A stretch of DNA of 64,000 nt from Przewalskia tangutica (GCA_029844215.1 CM056725.1:41508485-41572484); one strand, 5' to 3'; shown: positions 1 to 12,603, numbered from the stretch's first letter. Notes: a model not told the origin generated them from the sequence alone. Program-made: numbers and translations.

Positions 1-229
1 TCACTCGCAAAATCTTGTACTCAAGACGGCCTTACATCTAAGGTCTCAACTGTAATATTCTAAGGTTTATCATTTTCTCACCCCCAGGCTTACCCTTTTT
101 CCCCAACCAGGTTCCTAAATCACATTTTAGCACAAAGCTATCCGAACATAACACTTAACACCTCATCATAACATCAATACATACAAAACTCTAGAGGGTT
201 AAGGATATACCTGAAGCTACCGCTCCACT
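1..229 (-). other. post-gag non-coding tail of E1
   Basis: This stretch matches the tail that follows gag in E6, E7 and E10, including the CTCTAGAG-centred motif at about 190-208. No coding potential is seen. Confidence 0.65.
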
Positions 230-1424
230 CTAATCATAAGTCTGCCCTGCAGGGCGCACAACTGTAGAAGGTGATGAACCTGCCACTGATCCGGTAGGCT
301 GCGCCAAGCTGCCGGTACCTCTCCTATAAGCACGCCTCGTCACATGGCTCGACGGCCGCAGTGAAACAAGCACCCGAAAGACGACATTCCACAGGATGAT
401 GTTTGCCACATCGCGCACACCTGAGGGGACATGAATCCTGCCGCTAGAACCATGTATATCTCGGAACCGTAAGCCACGGAGCTCACCGGATCCGAATACC
501 ACGAACGCCCCGACGATCGCGGGGACCACTGCATCGTGGAGGTACATAACTAGATCTGCTGAGGCGGTCCGCCGAAGTTACCAAAGGACCCTCGCTGCTC
601 GCCTTCTCGGCGATCTCGGTAATTCCGCCGACCTCCGTGCCTCACATCCTGGTGCATGAGCTTGCGTGCGGCAATGTCCATGCCCACGGAAGAGCTACAC
701 CCGCATAAGCCTCGCTAAGTAATCATCCAGCCTGACGTAGCGGTGTACTCGCCCTCCATATCGCCTACCACGGGAACATACCGAGCTAATGAGTCGAACT
801 CACATTGTACTCTCTAACCGCCCGCCCGCCCCGCTCAACGTCAAAAATTGCCGCCCGAGCCTCTCATTTGTGGGCAAGAAATGTGCAAGAAAAGCCTTGA
901 GAACTCGTCCCAAACGGTGAAATGCATGCTCTTCCCGACAACTCCCGTGAATCAAACTACCAATCGCAGATCACGCGGTGATGCGAACCCAATACCACCG
1001 ACTCGCCTCGAGACTCGATCACTCATGATCCGTAGCCGGATAAACTCCCGAGGGTCGTCCTCGCCTCTCGATCCATAGAACATCGGGCTACAACTCGGAA
1101 AGTCACGTAGCCTCAAACCGCTCGCCGGTGAACTACGGTGCTATCGGGCCGAATCGCCGATCCGGCCTATCTCATATCCGCCACGACCGCCGAATCGCCA
1201 TCTCCTTGTACCCATCTCATCCGCTTCCGTGTTGGGACCGAGGCTCGTGTATCAGAGTCTCGGCAGCCACCGCGCGCTTAAACTCTTTGGCGGGCGGCGT
1301 TGCTGAAACTCGCCGTCGGGAGCACTGCTCAGAACTGACCGCTCGCGCTCGTACTCTCTCAGATCTCACTAACAGCCTCGATCGCCTTGCCCATCTGGGC
1401 TCAAGGTTGCCTTACGCGAGGCAT
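230..1424 (-). pseudogene. gag relic of E1
   Basis: This is a degraded copy of the family Gag, the structural protein that forms the virus-like particle and packages element RNA. The start codon at 1424 is chosen by alignment to the MPPRKAT start of the E7 copy, and the reading ends in the family C-terminus (VRPAGQTYD, stop at 230). Between these, the capsid region (about 750-1100) and the zinc-knuckle region (about 330-480) can be recognised only by switching frame several times. No frame stays open beyond about 137 codons, so no functional Gag is expected. It is flanked by the PBS and LTR on the right and the post-gag tail on the left. Confidence 0.75.
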
Positions 1425-1611
1425 AATCGTAAAGGAAAGGAATACGTCGGAGGGTTCAACTCATCACACAACTCTACGCACGATCTTAGAATGAGAAGAA
1501 TGGAAACCAATCCTAAATGTCCTATAGCCTCTCGATTATAGATGTGGTGCACAACACACCGATAATCAAGACTCTACTAGACACGTCAGCAGACACTTTC
1601 CGATGACTAAT

Positions 1612-1623
1612 CGCTCGATACCA
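1612..1623 (-). promoter_or_regulatory. primer-binding site of E1
   Basis: On the minus strand it reads TGGTATCGAGCG, five bases inside the LTR end. It matches the initiator-Met-tRNA PBS (TGGTATCAGAGC) with one base lost in CAGAG. Confidence 0.75.
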
Positions 1624-2264
1624 CTTTTGTCACGACCAACCCGGCCGGATCGTGTCTTACCCCGCACCCTGATACACCATCGAGAAAATCAGCGGAAATA
1701 AAAACATGAACATGAATTAAGAGACATGATAAATAAACAGCAACCAAAACGAATGCCTTCAAGATATATACATAAATACCCGACGCTTATCCTTTTACGC
1801 ATCGCCACAACAGCATTTCACGCACTTAAGAAGTGACAACAACTATGACGGACAGGCCCCGCCATACCCCGAATGTCTAAGAACCTACTGCACTGTGGTA
1901 ACATACCAAGATAAGCCTCAAGGAACGAGCTTCCCAACACGCTGAAATGTGATCCTATAAGCGGATCGGCGATCGATGTACCTTTACTCGCGCATGAACG
2001 CACTTCGGGCGAGGTCGATAACAGTACCAAGTATGTGAAATCAGAAATATCAGAAATGAAATCATAATAGTCTATATAAAGCAGGAGACATGTATGATAA
2101 CCAAACTACAGTTCACAACATAAAAGTAGTCATGTCAAGTCAGGGACTCACGCCCTCAAAGTCATCCCTCATGCCCGTGGAACTCCTTCCTCACTGCCGG
2201 CAGTCTAGGTACAAATCATGTGATACGTATAATGTGTCTCGCCCATCTTATGGACCCAATATAG

Positions 2265-2490
2265 AAAAGTGTGGAATACATTCCGGTTCATCCCACCTAG
2301 TCGAGTGGAATACATTCCGGATGAACCTAGTCAAGTGAAATACATTCGGATGAACCGTAGTCAAGTGAAATACATTCCGGATGAACCGTAATCAAGTGAA
2401 ATACATTCGGATGAGCCTAATCAAGTGAAATACATTCCGGATGAACCGTAATCAAGTGAAATACATTCCCGGATGAACCGGTAGTCGAGT
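2265..2490. repeat. tandem array, unit about 32 bp, in E1 LTR
   Basis: About seven imperfect copies of a unit containing GTGGAATACATTCCGGATGA-like sequence (later copies gtgaaatacattc...). It occupies the variable-repeat slot of the LTR, between the cttgcctatg-type segment and the conserved U5. Confidence 0.75.
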
Positions 2491-4542
2491 AGAACACAGT
2501 ACTTGCACAACAAGGCTATCACACGTAACATGGTCAAGTTTCATAACAACAAGCATAAGCAAGTTACACACAACTCAAGGTACTTTCATTTTATGTCAAA
2601 GTCCGGATTTTAACCCTAAAGTACTACGTACGTTAAATTCCTTTTAAGAGATCCATTCCTTTTATAAAAGTCACCCGTTACCCGTAGTATATATACATAT
2701 AAAAAAAAAAGAGTAACTTACATCTTTTAAGTAAACCAAAACAACTTCCATACTTTTCCTTTTTAAAACCAAATTAAGGCAATGCCATGCCTTCTTGTTG
2801 GACCAAAACACTTCTCTTTTTAAAGTCAAGTTACCATATTAAAACCAATGATAAAAACCCTTCCTTTGTTCTCATAAAGTCGTTATAACTAACTTCCCAT
2901 AAAGCTGTTATAACACTTTATGTTTTAAACCAATTTAAGACAAAACAATGCCTTTCTTTTCCCTAGAGTTCCAGTTTGCCTAATTTCAATTACTCAAGTC
3001 TCTTTACTTTAGAAAAGTTTCATAGTTCGATGTCTTAATTTCCTTTAAAACAATTGAGTAACATATGCCATAGGCGTGAGCAGTTTATTCTTGTTTATAA
3101 CCATTTATTAAAGCAGCCATGATCTAGAAAATGTAATATCATTTTGTCTTTTCTTAGCTTCTATGCAGATGGAGGTTTCTACTGGTTTTAATACAATACT
3201 TCATTATTCAATACATTTCCTTTATTAACGCTGCAGTGGTTTGTCGATACTCATTCTGATTTCCGAAATCAGTAAAACATTATTCCCTTTTAAAACCAAG
3301 TACTCATTACTCACGAATGAGGTTTCACACAAACACCCATATTAAGTCAAGTCTCTTATCTTTTAAGATTAAGTCTCTTAACTCCTAAATCCTTAAATCG
3401 TTCTTTTTACCACCCTTAAGACGTTATACCTAACTTCCCATAAAGCTAGTATAACCCTTATGTTTTAAAACAACCAAATACAGTTAACACATGTACGTCT
3501 ACCGTACTACATAGCTCACACATATCATGCTAGAAAAGATAGGAAGAGGTTCACATACCTCGCGACGATTATCGACTAAAAGCAAAATGCTCCAAGTACC
3601 TCAAACCGTCGGCTACTCCTTAAGCTAAGTAGATCACGCCATACATAGTACTTCAACCTATAGAGGCCACAAGGCGCCTATTAACATGCTAGATCTCAAA
3701 TGTAGAATATTCTACGTAAAATTCGCAAAGACTCTCCGCAACAACAGAATCTCTCCTCTATCGAGGCCGCTACCAAGCCAACTGGGGTTTGCACGTCTGA
3801 CGGACGTGTACAATTCTACTACACAGAATGCTACACAAGTCTCAGAATACACCCTATGTAATTACAGTTTAGTTCACTTCTTAAAATTCAGGCTTAAGTC
3901 GCAAGACATTGCCGTAAGTATTATTCAGGCTTAAGTCGAAAGACATTGCCGCACAACTATGTTCAGTTCTATATATATAGTATACTTAACTATATACTCC
4001 TATAACATGTAATTTCCAATTACAACAGAAGGTCAAGAACGTTTACCTCGATAAGCCCAAAATTATCCGAGTTTATATGTCGATCCTGAGCAAGGTTTAG
4101 CTCCTACTCCGTGCGCTCCGACTCGCTCCAACCAACCCCTAGAAGTTCTAACCAACTTCTACTTAAAACTTCAACTACGGTGAAGATTTACTTAGGTTTC
4201 ATTTTTGTATCGAGGAAGTATAATAGTATTTTCTGGGCTTTTGTAAAAGTGTAACCTTGGGAATACTACAAGGTATTTGGGCCAAGGTATTTGGGCATTA
4301 TAACAATACTAGGAGAGTATTTCTATACCACAAAAAGGGGGGTATTATACGAAAACAACTAGGCTAGGGGGGGGGTACCCCACGGCTAACCACTACAAAA
4401 GGGGGAGGGGGAAGCTCTCGGCCAAAGGGCCTCAAAGGGGGAGGGGGGTGTGGTGGACGAAAGCTCAAGGGAGAGGGAGTATTTTGAGACTTAGATAGAT
4501 TGCTCAAGTTTTTGGATGAAGAAAGTCTTCAACTAGAGGGGT

Positions 4543-4549
4543 ATTTATA
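4543..4549 (-). promoter_or_regulatory. TATA box, E1 5' LTR
   Basis: TATAAAT on the minus strand, followed by the family's conserved segment (gaagacttcttcatcc type), as in every other LTR here. Confidence 0.6.
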
Positions 4550-4966
4550 GGTCAAGTGAAGGCCAACCAATGGCCAAGATGAAGACAAGTGCATAGCAAG
4601 TGTAAGGCCAAGATTTAGCCATGTGCTACCTTATCCATCTACACAAAATATCCTACCTAACCCTTGACCAAAATTTCAACACCAAAAACGTGCAAAAGGG
4701 CTAGCTTTGCCGTCCACTTGCTTCCAATGAGAGGGTGACACTTGTCCCCCTCCCGTTGGTCCAAAATGTTTCGTCTCTCGGAAAAATCCGCAAAAAAATT
4801 ATTAATGACATAGCCGGAATTTTCCCTACGAAAGCTGTGGAAACGTTTCGTCGGAAAACGACTCTTTTCGGCACTTGTGTACAAATTTCGAAACTATGCC
4901 TACTTTAAGGCTCAAATTGTATACGTACGCCCTCACGTACATACTCTGGAAATATGGGGTATAACA

Positions 4967-6475
4967 TTTTATCTCTCTTAAGTCGTTATACCTTACTTCC
5001 CATAAAGCTAGTATAACTCTTAAGCTTTTAAAACCAAGTATTACTCTTCTTTCAAAAATGGTTCTTAATTCTTTTGAAATACTTCAAGATTCTTATTATT
5101 TAGACTCAAGTCAAAAGACATCGCAGTAAAAACCACGTTCAGTTAACACACGTCGCTCACCGTACTATATATATTCTTTTAAAATATCATGCTCAAGAGG
5201 ATAGGAAGAATCACATACCTCGCGACGATTATCGACTATTAGCAAAACGCCCACTCGCTATAACCCGCTAGCCTTGTCCACCATTCAAGTAGAACATGCT
5301 ACTCGCAGAACTTTCAACCTATAAAGGCCATATACGTCTATCAACGTCTAGACTACTCTGTAGAATATTCTAAGCAGAGGGTTCTCTATTCTACGGAAAA
5401 TCGGGCAAGACTTCCTCACCGTTAAACTACACAAGTCTCATCGCAAATACAAATCCATGTAAGTACAGTTTAATTCTTCTTCTTTAATATCCTTATATGT
5501 ATCTTATATACATCTCTACTACTACGAGTATGTAATTTCCAATTACAATATAAGGACAAGAGTATTTACCTCGATAAGCCCAAAATTATCCAAGTTTAAA
5601 TGTCGATCCTGAGCAACGTTTAGCTCCTACTCTGGGCGCTCCAACCCGCTCCAAACAACCCTTAGAAGTTCTACGCAACTTTTTCTTAATACTTCAACCA
5701 ACTATGAAGATTTTTCCTTAGGGTTTCGTTTTGAGACTAAAAGGACATAAGGTAGTATTTTCGGGCTCTACGTATAGAGGTAACTTTGGAATACTACAAG
5801 GTATAAGGCTAAGGTATTTTGGAATAGTAACAATACTTGGAGAGTATTTTCTACCAAGAGGGGGGGGTATTTTACGAGAACAACTAGGCAAGGGGGGGGT
5901 ATGTCTCGGCCAACACCACTAGGAGGGGGGTGTTTCGGCCAAGGCCTTCCCAAGGGGGAGGTGGGGGGGGCTCTTTGGACGAGAGAAACAAGAAGGGGAG
6001 GAGGATTTTCAATACTTAGAAAATGTTTGTGGATGAAGAAGTCTTCAACAAAGGGGGGTATTTATAGGGAAACCAATGGCCAAGATCAAGACAAGTGGTG
6101 GGCAAGTGGATGGTGAGGATTTGCCCAAGTTCCCCCTAGACATCTACTCCTCAATTCACTCCAAACATTGACCCATGGTTTAGGCAACAAAACATGGCAC
6201 AAAACGTGCCCCCTTTCGGCCACCAATCCGCCAACTTGAGGGTGACAAGTGTCGCCCTCTCGTTGGTCCAAAATATTTCATCTCTCGGAAAAAATCCGCA
6301 AATATTATTAAAGTCGCAACCGTAATTTTCCCCTCGCAAACTTTGGAAAACGTTTCGTCGGAAAACAATTCTTTTCGTGGGTTGTGAACAAAATTTTCGT
6401 CCCTTGCCTAACTTAAGGCTTAAACTTTTATACGTACGCTCTTACGTACATACTCTGGAAATACGGGGTATAACA
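4967..6475 (-). repeat. 3' LTR of E2 (5' portion, interrupted by E1)
   Basis: It matches the E2 5' LTR (about 11131-12603) nearly base for base, including the splice-donor-like motif near 5220, G-rich runs at 5850-5990 and a TATA box. It ends with the LTR terminus at 6475, directly followed by the minus-strand polypurine tract. Confidence 0.8.
6060..6066 (-). promoter_or_regulatory. TATA box, E2 3' LTR
   Basis: TATAAAT on the minus strand, at the same place as in the E2 5' LTR. Confidence 0.55.
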
Positions 6476-6511
6476 TTCTCCCCTCCTTAGAAACATTCGT
6501 CCCGAATGTTC
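6476..6511 (-). other. polypurine tract and adjoining hairpin of E2
   Basis: On the minus strand the purine-rich TAAGGAGGGGAGAA (6489-6476) abuts the 3' LTR and would prime plus-strand DNA synthesis. Next to it is a perfect stem, GAACATTCG / CGAATGTT with a GGA loop (6511-6491), which recurs in the other elements. Confidence 0.75.
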
Positions 6512-6798
6512 TTTCACAAGACGGATAACGATGAAGTTCCTTTTAACTTAAACAAGTTGCCAATGCCACATATGGCCACAAAATAACACACGCTCAAATA
6601 CTTACATCCAAGTCCACGAGGAATCACCTCTAGCATCACAAAAGCTCCCACCCGAGGTCTAAAATATACTCCCTTCGCACCTTTATTTTACAAAAGAAAT
6701 GATCACATCTATGTTCTTAACACATGCTCGCTTCTTCCCTTACTCGTCGTACCCTTCTCGTACACTTGAACCCTTTCTCATAACTTACCACATTTCTG

Positions 6799-7560
6799 TT
6801 ACTGCTTCAGTTTCCAAATCTCGGGGTTATTATCTCCAACTTGGTCATCATTAACTGGGAACACTCTGGATGGATCTCCGATACTCTTCCGAACATAGAA
6901 ACATGAAAGACCGGACGTACTGCCTCCTACGTTGGACGGCAAAGCTAACTTATAGGCAACCTGGCCTATTCTAAAAACAATCTGAAAATGTCCAAAACCA
7001 CTTTGGGTTAAGTTTCCTCTGTTTCCAAAACTCGCCATACCCCTCCGGGGTGGTACCTTCAAGAAGACCCCCGTCAACCTGAACTCCAAGCGTCGTCGCC
7101 GATTATCCGCACGACTTCTGTTGACTCTGAGCTGCCAATAACCTCTTCTGGATAAGCTTCACCCTATCCACATCCTGCTGAAACAAGTATGAACCAACTA
7201 TCTGAACCTTGCCAACATCGAACCAATCGACCGATAACTTACACTTCCGCCCCTACAAGGCGTCATAAGGTGATATCCGAATACTGAAATGGTAGCTATA
7301 AAACACTCCCTCACCAGGAGGCAACAATCCTCACAGCTACCCCTGAAATCCAAACACTGGGCCGAGGGCGAATGCGATATTGAGTCTCACCTGAGTTCCT
7401 AACCCTGTCTGGTAAAACCTCCAGAAAAGAAACAGCCGTAAACTGGGCTCCACTGCCTGTCATAAGGTGAAAGTAGGCACCTCGTGCAGCCTTACAACCT
7501 TCCCGATATAACATCTCGCATAACCCTCTGCCGAGTAAACGGTTCTGACTGAAAGACAAG
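6799..7560 (-). pseudogene. Ty3/Gypsy integrase relic (pol fragment) of E2
   Basis: This is the C-terminal part of a gypsy pol polyprotein, the enzyme that inserts element cDNA into the genome. Reading the minus strand with frame changes, the core is recognisable as RLHEVP, then GAQFTA, then GLGTQVRLNIAF (about 7500-7370). Next comes a helix-rich linker (SYHFSI, DWFDVGKVQIVG, VKLIQKRLLAAQSQQKS; about 7300-7110). Last is the C-terminal segment VFLKVPPRRGMASFG...GPF-like...VGQVAYKLALPS (open 7089-6799). In the family the second catalytic Asp lies in SDRGAQFT; here that position reads TGSG, so the residue is lost. Protease, reverse transcriptase and RNase H are absent. Its end merges with the post-gag tail at a GATGACCAAG-like sequence, which suggests a recombination or deletion joint. 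Confidence 0.8.
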
Positions 7561-8085
7561 ATGGGCTGATCTCATCGGCCCGACTACTGGTCGAACGCAT
7601 TCACGAACTCGTACGATGGTTAACTAAACTTGGGCCTAACACCCTCATGACCCTACCACCTGGCGGGACCACCTCGAACTGACCCTACCACATTGCAGGC
7701 CGCGGGTTGACCCGCGATCGGTCCTCAACCCGACCCGCTATTGCGCAAAAACACTTGTTCCCTGATCCGGGTCTTCTTAGCTCAACTACCCTCTTTCATT
7801 TCATACCACTCAGGGACTTATCACACAAATATATCTCACGTATACTATGCACTCCGATAAGGGTCAAACATAAAAATGAATCTTTTACTCGAGATGGTCT
7901 TACCTCTAAGGTCTCTACGTATAAAACTCTAAGGCTCACACTTTTCCTATCCCCAATCATACCCTTTTAACTAACCATGATTTCTAATCACAATTTACAC
8001 AATGCTATCAGAATATAACACTTAAGATATACTCATCTTACATACCCATCTCTAGAGGGTTAAGGATGTACCTGTATCTACTACT
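7561..8085 (-). other. non-coding segment between gag and integrase relic of E2
   Basis: It matches the post-gag tail of the gag-only elements, including the CTCTAGAG motif at 8051-8069 and the block around 7640-7680 that in other copies reads tagcaccctcgtgaccc. No coding frame is supported. Confidence 0.65.
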
Positions 8086-8951
8086 TTACTCCCCACAATG
8101 ACACTTACCACAACGGCCACACCGAGGTGGGGGTGGCCTCCTCGGGCTAGCACCCCTTCCTCTCCGAACCACTGAATCCGCAACTGATCTGGTAGGCTGA
8201 GTCCTCCTACTTACATCCCTCCTACTAGGACATCCTTTCGACACATGGCTCTGACGACCGCAGGTAAAACAAGTACCAACTAAAAGACGACATTCCCTGG
8301 GATGACGCCTGCCACACTGTGAACACTGAGGGAAAACTGAATCCGGCTGGCTGGAACCGACGTGTATCTGCGAATCAGAAGCCCTGAAGCTCTGACCAAC
8401 TCTTGCATACCCCGAACGTCCTAAACCCTGTGGAGGACCACTCTGCACTGGTGGAGGTGCATCTCTAATCTGCTGCTGAGAAGGTTTGCCTCGAAAGTTA
8501 CCAAAGGATCCTGCCGATCGGGCCTCTTCGCCCTGATTAATCTGCCGATCTCACGCTTTCGGCCTGCTGCGCATACGCCGCACGCAGCCATGCTCAAGCC
8601 TCGATCAAGAGCTACTCTTGCACAACCCTCTCTTAGATAGTCATCATGACCTGTGATAAATCGATACATAATATACTCTCTGGTAGCCACATCCATAGCT
8701 AGTAACAGGGTCGCCTCTTTGCAATCCATACTTTCTGCTACTTGTCGTGGAACTGAAGGTTCAAATATCATGGCCGCAGTAGGAACTACTGCCACTGCGC
8801 TAGACTCTGCTGGATCGGCGCTGCCGCAGAACTCCCGAAGCACCACCCCGGTGATGATTGGGCATGTGCCCTCGTAACCTCTCTGGTTTCTACTCGCGCC
8901 TCCTTTGGCTGCCTTGCCCTTCTGGGCCAGGGTTGCCTTACGCGGAGGCAT
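8086..8951 (-). pseudogene. gag relic of E2, capsid mostly deleted
   Basis: The family start (ATG at 8951, MPPRKATLAQKGKAAKGG) is intact. Most of the capsid domain is missing: the reading jumps from the N-terminal segment to the end of capsid (ITGHDDYLREGCARVAL). The zinc-knuckle region is open at 8448-8086 with CSQCGRRHPREC and CFTCGRQSHVSKGC. Both knuckles keep their Cys and His residues, but the Gly before His is Ser in the second. The total length of about 290 codons, against about 425 in E7, reflects the capsid deletion. The tail is unusual, ending in a Pro/Arg-rich stretch and a third CGRCGKCHCGE-like run, probably from a frameshift. Confidence 0.75.
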
Positions 8952-9959
8952 AACGGTAAGGGAAAGAAATACGTTAGAGGGGTCCAACTTATAACACAAC
9001 TCTAAGCACGATCTTAGAGTGAGAAGAATGGAAACCAATCCTAAATATCCTATAGCCTCCTGATTATTGGTGTGGTGCACAACACACCGATAATCAAGAC
9101 TCTACTAGATACGGTCTGTAGACACTTTCCGAGGATTAACTGTTTTGATACCACTTTTGTCACGACCCGAACCCGGGCCCGTGACTGGTGCCTTACCCCG
9201 GGCACCCTAGTGATACAACATCAGAGTAATCAGTGGAATATAAAACAAGACATAAAATAATATGAATGAGAAACAGTTTATCTGAGAAAAATTTGCCTTT
9301 CGGCTTATATAAAAACATGAAACCGAACAGTTACATCCCTTTTACAAACTCTGCCCACAACAGTACTACAGACCTCTAAGAATGATATAACAACAATGGC
9401 GGGACAGGGCCCCGCCATACCCCTGAATGTAAGTACCTACAACGACAGGGGACTACACCACTGATAAGCCTCCGGAGAAACGGAGCTTCCCAAAAAGTTG
9501 AACTGTGATCCTAAGAGTGAGGATCGACGACTGGTGTACCTCTACCTGCGGCATGAACGCAGCCCCCCGAAGGAGGTCAGTACAACAGGTACCAAGTATG
9601 TGAAATCAAAATATCAAATGAAATCATAGTAGTCTATATAAAGCAGGAGACATGTATGATAACCAAACTACAGTTCACAATAAATAAGCAGTCATGTCAA
9701 GTCAGGGACTCATGCCCTCAAAGTCATCACTCAAATATAACTATGGGTCTCACGCCCACAACATCGATCATGCCCGTGGAATACCTTCCTCACTGCCGGC
9801 AGTCTATGATATAAAAGCACCAAGGAATACACATGAACACCAGGTCCCACCTGTGTCATAATAAAACCGTACGGGGTAAGTACGAAGGCATAGCCGACTA
9901 CTAAAACCCACGGTACCAACAAAGTCATAAACTGTATCACGAGGTCTGTCTAGACCGCC

Positions 9960-10260
9960 ACATGATCGAAGCTGGCCACTCGCCCGCAGTATCAAATGTG
10001 CGCGTCTAATCCTGGAACTTCCCGCAGCTTCGCATAGGCCACTCACATAGGCCCGCATGAGGTATTCCCCGCATCGAGGGTAGCTACTCCCCGGCATCGT
10101 CCTGGACTCGCAGTCCGCATGGCCACATAGACCGCATGACCGCAAAGGCCGCACACTAACCTGGAACTCTCGTAGCTCGCATAGGTCCTGGACCCGCATG
10201 AGGTATTCTCGAATCATGGTCCTGCATCACCGAGTCTACCCGCATCGGAGGCGACAACCC
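9960..10260. repeat. irregular repeats in variable slot, E2 LTR
   Basis: Repeated ccgcatgagg, cgcatagg and ggccgcatgacc motifs with irregular spacing. Counterparts lie at about 25290-25600 (E8) and 56340-56600 (E12b), in opposite orientation. Confidence 0.6.
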
Positions 10261-12188
10261 CGGTATCATGTCAAGAGGTGAGTGATATAATACTAACATA
10301 ACAGCTTATCGTTAACAACATAAGCATAACAAGGGAAACCCCTTTACACAAACATCACAAGATACTAACACACGTAGCATCCTAACATGTTTACTTATCA
10401 AATCAACAAGAAAGTATTACAAGGCTATCACAAACCAACACAATCAAGTTATTCACACAAGGCACTTCCTACTTTATGTCAACAAGTTCGGGTTTTTATC
10501 CCCAAAGTACTTCATACATTAATTCTTTAAAAGATCCGTTTCTTTCACAAAAGTCACACAATACCCGTAGTATAAAAATAGAGTGACTATCTTTTTAAGT
10601 AAACCAAAACACTTCCCTTTGTAAAATCAAGTAACAACATTATTTTCCAAACGTTCAAGTTTGCCTAATTTCAAATGCTCAAGTTTCTCATTTTCGAAAG
10701 GTTTCGTAGTTCATAGTCTTAATCATTTAATAATATAATTCTCTTTTAAAACAATCTGAGAAACATATACCTTATGTGTGAGTAGGTTATTCTTGTTCAT
10801 AACAATCTTATTAAAGCAGCCATGATCTAGGAAATGTAATATCATTTTGTCTTATCTTAGCTTCTATGCAGATGGAGGTTTCTACTGGTTTTAATAATAC
10901 TTAATTAGTCAATACATTTACCTTTATTAACGCTACAGTGGTTCGTTCGATACTTATTCTGATTTCCGAAATCAGTAAAACATTATTCCTTTGAAAAAAA
11001 CCAAGTACTCATTACTCACGAATGAGGTTTCACACTTTTTAACAAAATCCATATTAATTGATTAAGTCAAGTCTCTTATCTTTTAAGATCAAGTCTCTTA
11101 ACTTCTAAAATCAATAAACCATTCTATTTATCTCTCTTAAGTCGTTATACCTAACTTCCCATAAAGCTAGTATAACTCTTAAGCTTTTAAAACCAAGTAT
11201 TACTCTTCTTTCAAAAATGGTTCTTAATTCTTTTGAAATACTTCAAGATTCTTATTATTTAGACTCAAGTCAAAAGATATCGCAGTAAAAACCACGTTCA
11301 GTTAACACACGTACGTCTACCGTACTATATATATTCTTTTAAAATATCATGCTCAAGAGGATAGGAAGAATCACATACCTCGCGATGATTATCGACTATT
11401 AGCAAAACGCTCCACGGCTATAACCCGGCTAGCCTTGTCCACCATTCAAGTAGAACATGCTACTCGCAGAACTTTCAACCTATAAAGGCCATATACGTCT
11501 ATCAACGTCTAGACTACTCTGTAGAATATTCTAAGCAGAGGATTCTCTATTCTACGGAAAATCGGGCAGCACTTCCCTACCCGTTAAACTACACAAGTCT
11601 ACTGCAAATACAGTCCTATGTAAGTACAGTTTAATTCTTCTTCTTTAATATCCTTCTATGTATCTTATATACATCTCTATACTACTACAGTATGTAATTT
11701 CCAATTAAAATATAAGGACAAGAGTATTTACCTCGATAAGCCCAAAATTATCCAAGTTTAAATGTCGATCCTGAGCAACGTTTAGCTCCTACTCTGGGCG
11801 CTCCAACCCGCTCCAAACAACCCTTAGAAGTTCTACGCAACTTCTTCTTAATACTTCAACCAACTATGAAGATTTTTCCTTAGGGTTTCGTTTTGAGACT
11901 AAAAGGACACAAAGTAGTATTTCCGGGCTATACGTAGAGAGGTAACTTTGGAATACTACAACGTATAAGGCTAAGGTATTTTGGAATAGTAACAATACTT
12001 GGAGAACACTTTTCTACCAAGAGGGGTATTTTACGAGAACAACTAGGCAAGGGGTATGTCTACCAAGGCCTTCTCAAGGGGGAGGGGGGGGGCTCTTTGG
12101 ACGAGAGCAACAAGAAGGGGGGGGGGGGGGAGGATTTTCAATACTTAGAAAATGTTTGTGGATGAAGAAGTCTTCAACGAAGGGGGGT

Positions 12189-12195
12189 ATTTATA
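12189..12195 (-). promoter_or_regulatory. TATA box, E2 5' LTR
   Basis: TATAAAT on the minus strand upstream of the C-rich leader (runs of G on the plus strand at 12060-12135). Confidence 0.6.
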
Positions 12196-12603
12196 GGGAA
12201 ACCAATGGCCAAGATCAAGACAAGTGGTGGGCAAGTGGAGGGTGAGGATTTTCCCAAGTGCCCCCTAGCCATCTACTCCTCAATTCACTCCAAACATTGA
12301 CCCATGGTTTAGGCAACAAAACATGGCACAAAACGTGCCCCCTTTCGGCCACCAATCCGCCAACTTGAGGGTGACAAGTGTCGCCCTCTCGTTGGTCCAA
12401 AATATTTCATCTCTCGGAAAAATCCGCAAAAATTATTAAAGTCGCAACCGTAATTTTCCCCTCGCAAAGTTTGGAAAACGTTTCGTCGGAAAACAATTCT
12501 TTTCGTGGGTTGTGAACAAAATTTTCGTCCCTTGCCTAACTTAAGGCTTAAACTTTTATACGTACGCCCTTACGTACATACTATGGAAATACGGGGTATA
12601 ACA

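Larger units (their letters stand above)
1..4966 (-). mobile_element. E1: gag-only LTR retroelement, 5' half (3' LTR lies left of the window)
   Basis: Reading on the minus strand, the visible part is 5' LTR (4966-1628), PBS (1623-1612), gag relic (1424-230) and the post-gag non-coding tail (229-1). The right end at 4966 is the canonical LTR start (TGTTATACCCC on the minus strand). The following bases (4967 on) resume in the middle of another minus-strand LTR, so E1 is inserted in the 3' LTR of E2. The adjoining TTTTA at 4967-4971 is the presumed target duplication. The matching uninterrupted site in the E2 5' LTR, near 11126-11136, reads attta followed by tctctc. Confidence 0.8.
1628..4966 (-). 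repeat. 5' LTR of E1
   Basis: The LTR is about 3.3 kb, with terminal TG...CA on the minus strand. From 4966 leftwards it shows a U3 with a G/C-rich palindromic segment, a TATA box (4549-4543), a C-rich leader (G-rich on the plus strand, 4330-4460), a splice-donor-like motif near 3560, the 90-bp conserved block (about 3113-3200), a tandem array of roughly 32-bp units (about 2265-2490) and the conserved U5 segment. Short frames inside it are accidental. Confidence 0.8.
4967..12603 (-). mobile_element. E2: LTR retroelement with gag and an integrase relic (left part of 3' LTR outside the window)
   Basis: On the minus strand the order is 5' LTR (12603-9158), PBS (9153-9141, degenerate), gag relic (8951-8086), non-coding segment (8085-7561), integrase relic (7560-6799), hairpin and polypurine tract (6511-6476), and 3' LTR (6475-4967, then interrupted by E1). 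The right end 12603 abuts plus-strand LTR sequence of E3, so E2 is inserted in E3. The bases GGTTA at 12604-12608 would be the right target duplication; the left copy is out of view. It is the only element here with clear pol sequence. Confidence 0.8.
9158..12603 (-). repeat. 5' LTR of E2
   Basis: A complete LTR of about 3.45 kb with TG...CA ends on the minus strand. It holds a TATA box at 12195-12189, the splice-donor-like motif near 11375, the conserved 90-bp block (10812-10902) and, in the variable slot (about 9960-10260), short irregular repeats of CGCATGAGG/CGCATAGG type. The same variable-slot type occurs in E8 and E12b, so these three belong to one LTR subfamily. Confidence 0.85.

Noticed and set aside
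1628..6475. Tandem LTR duplication between E1 and E2
   Set aside because: E1 ends cleanly at 4966 and the following sequence resumes mid-LTR where the sister E2 LTR is continuous. Insertion of E1 into the E2 3' LTR is sufficient.
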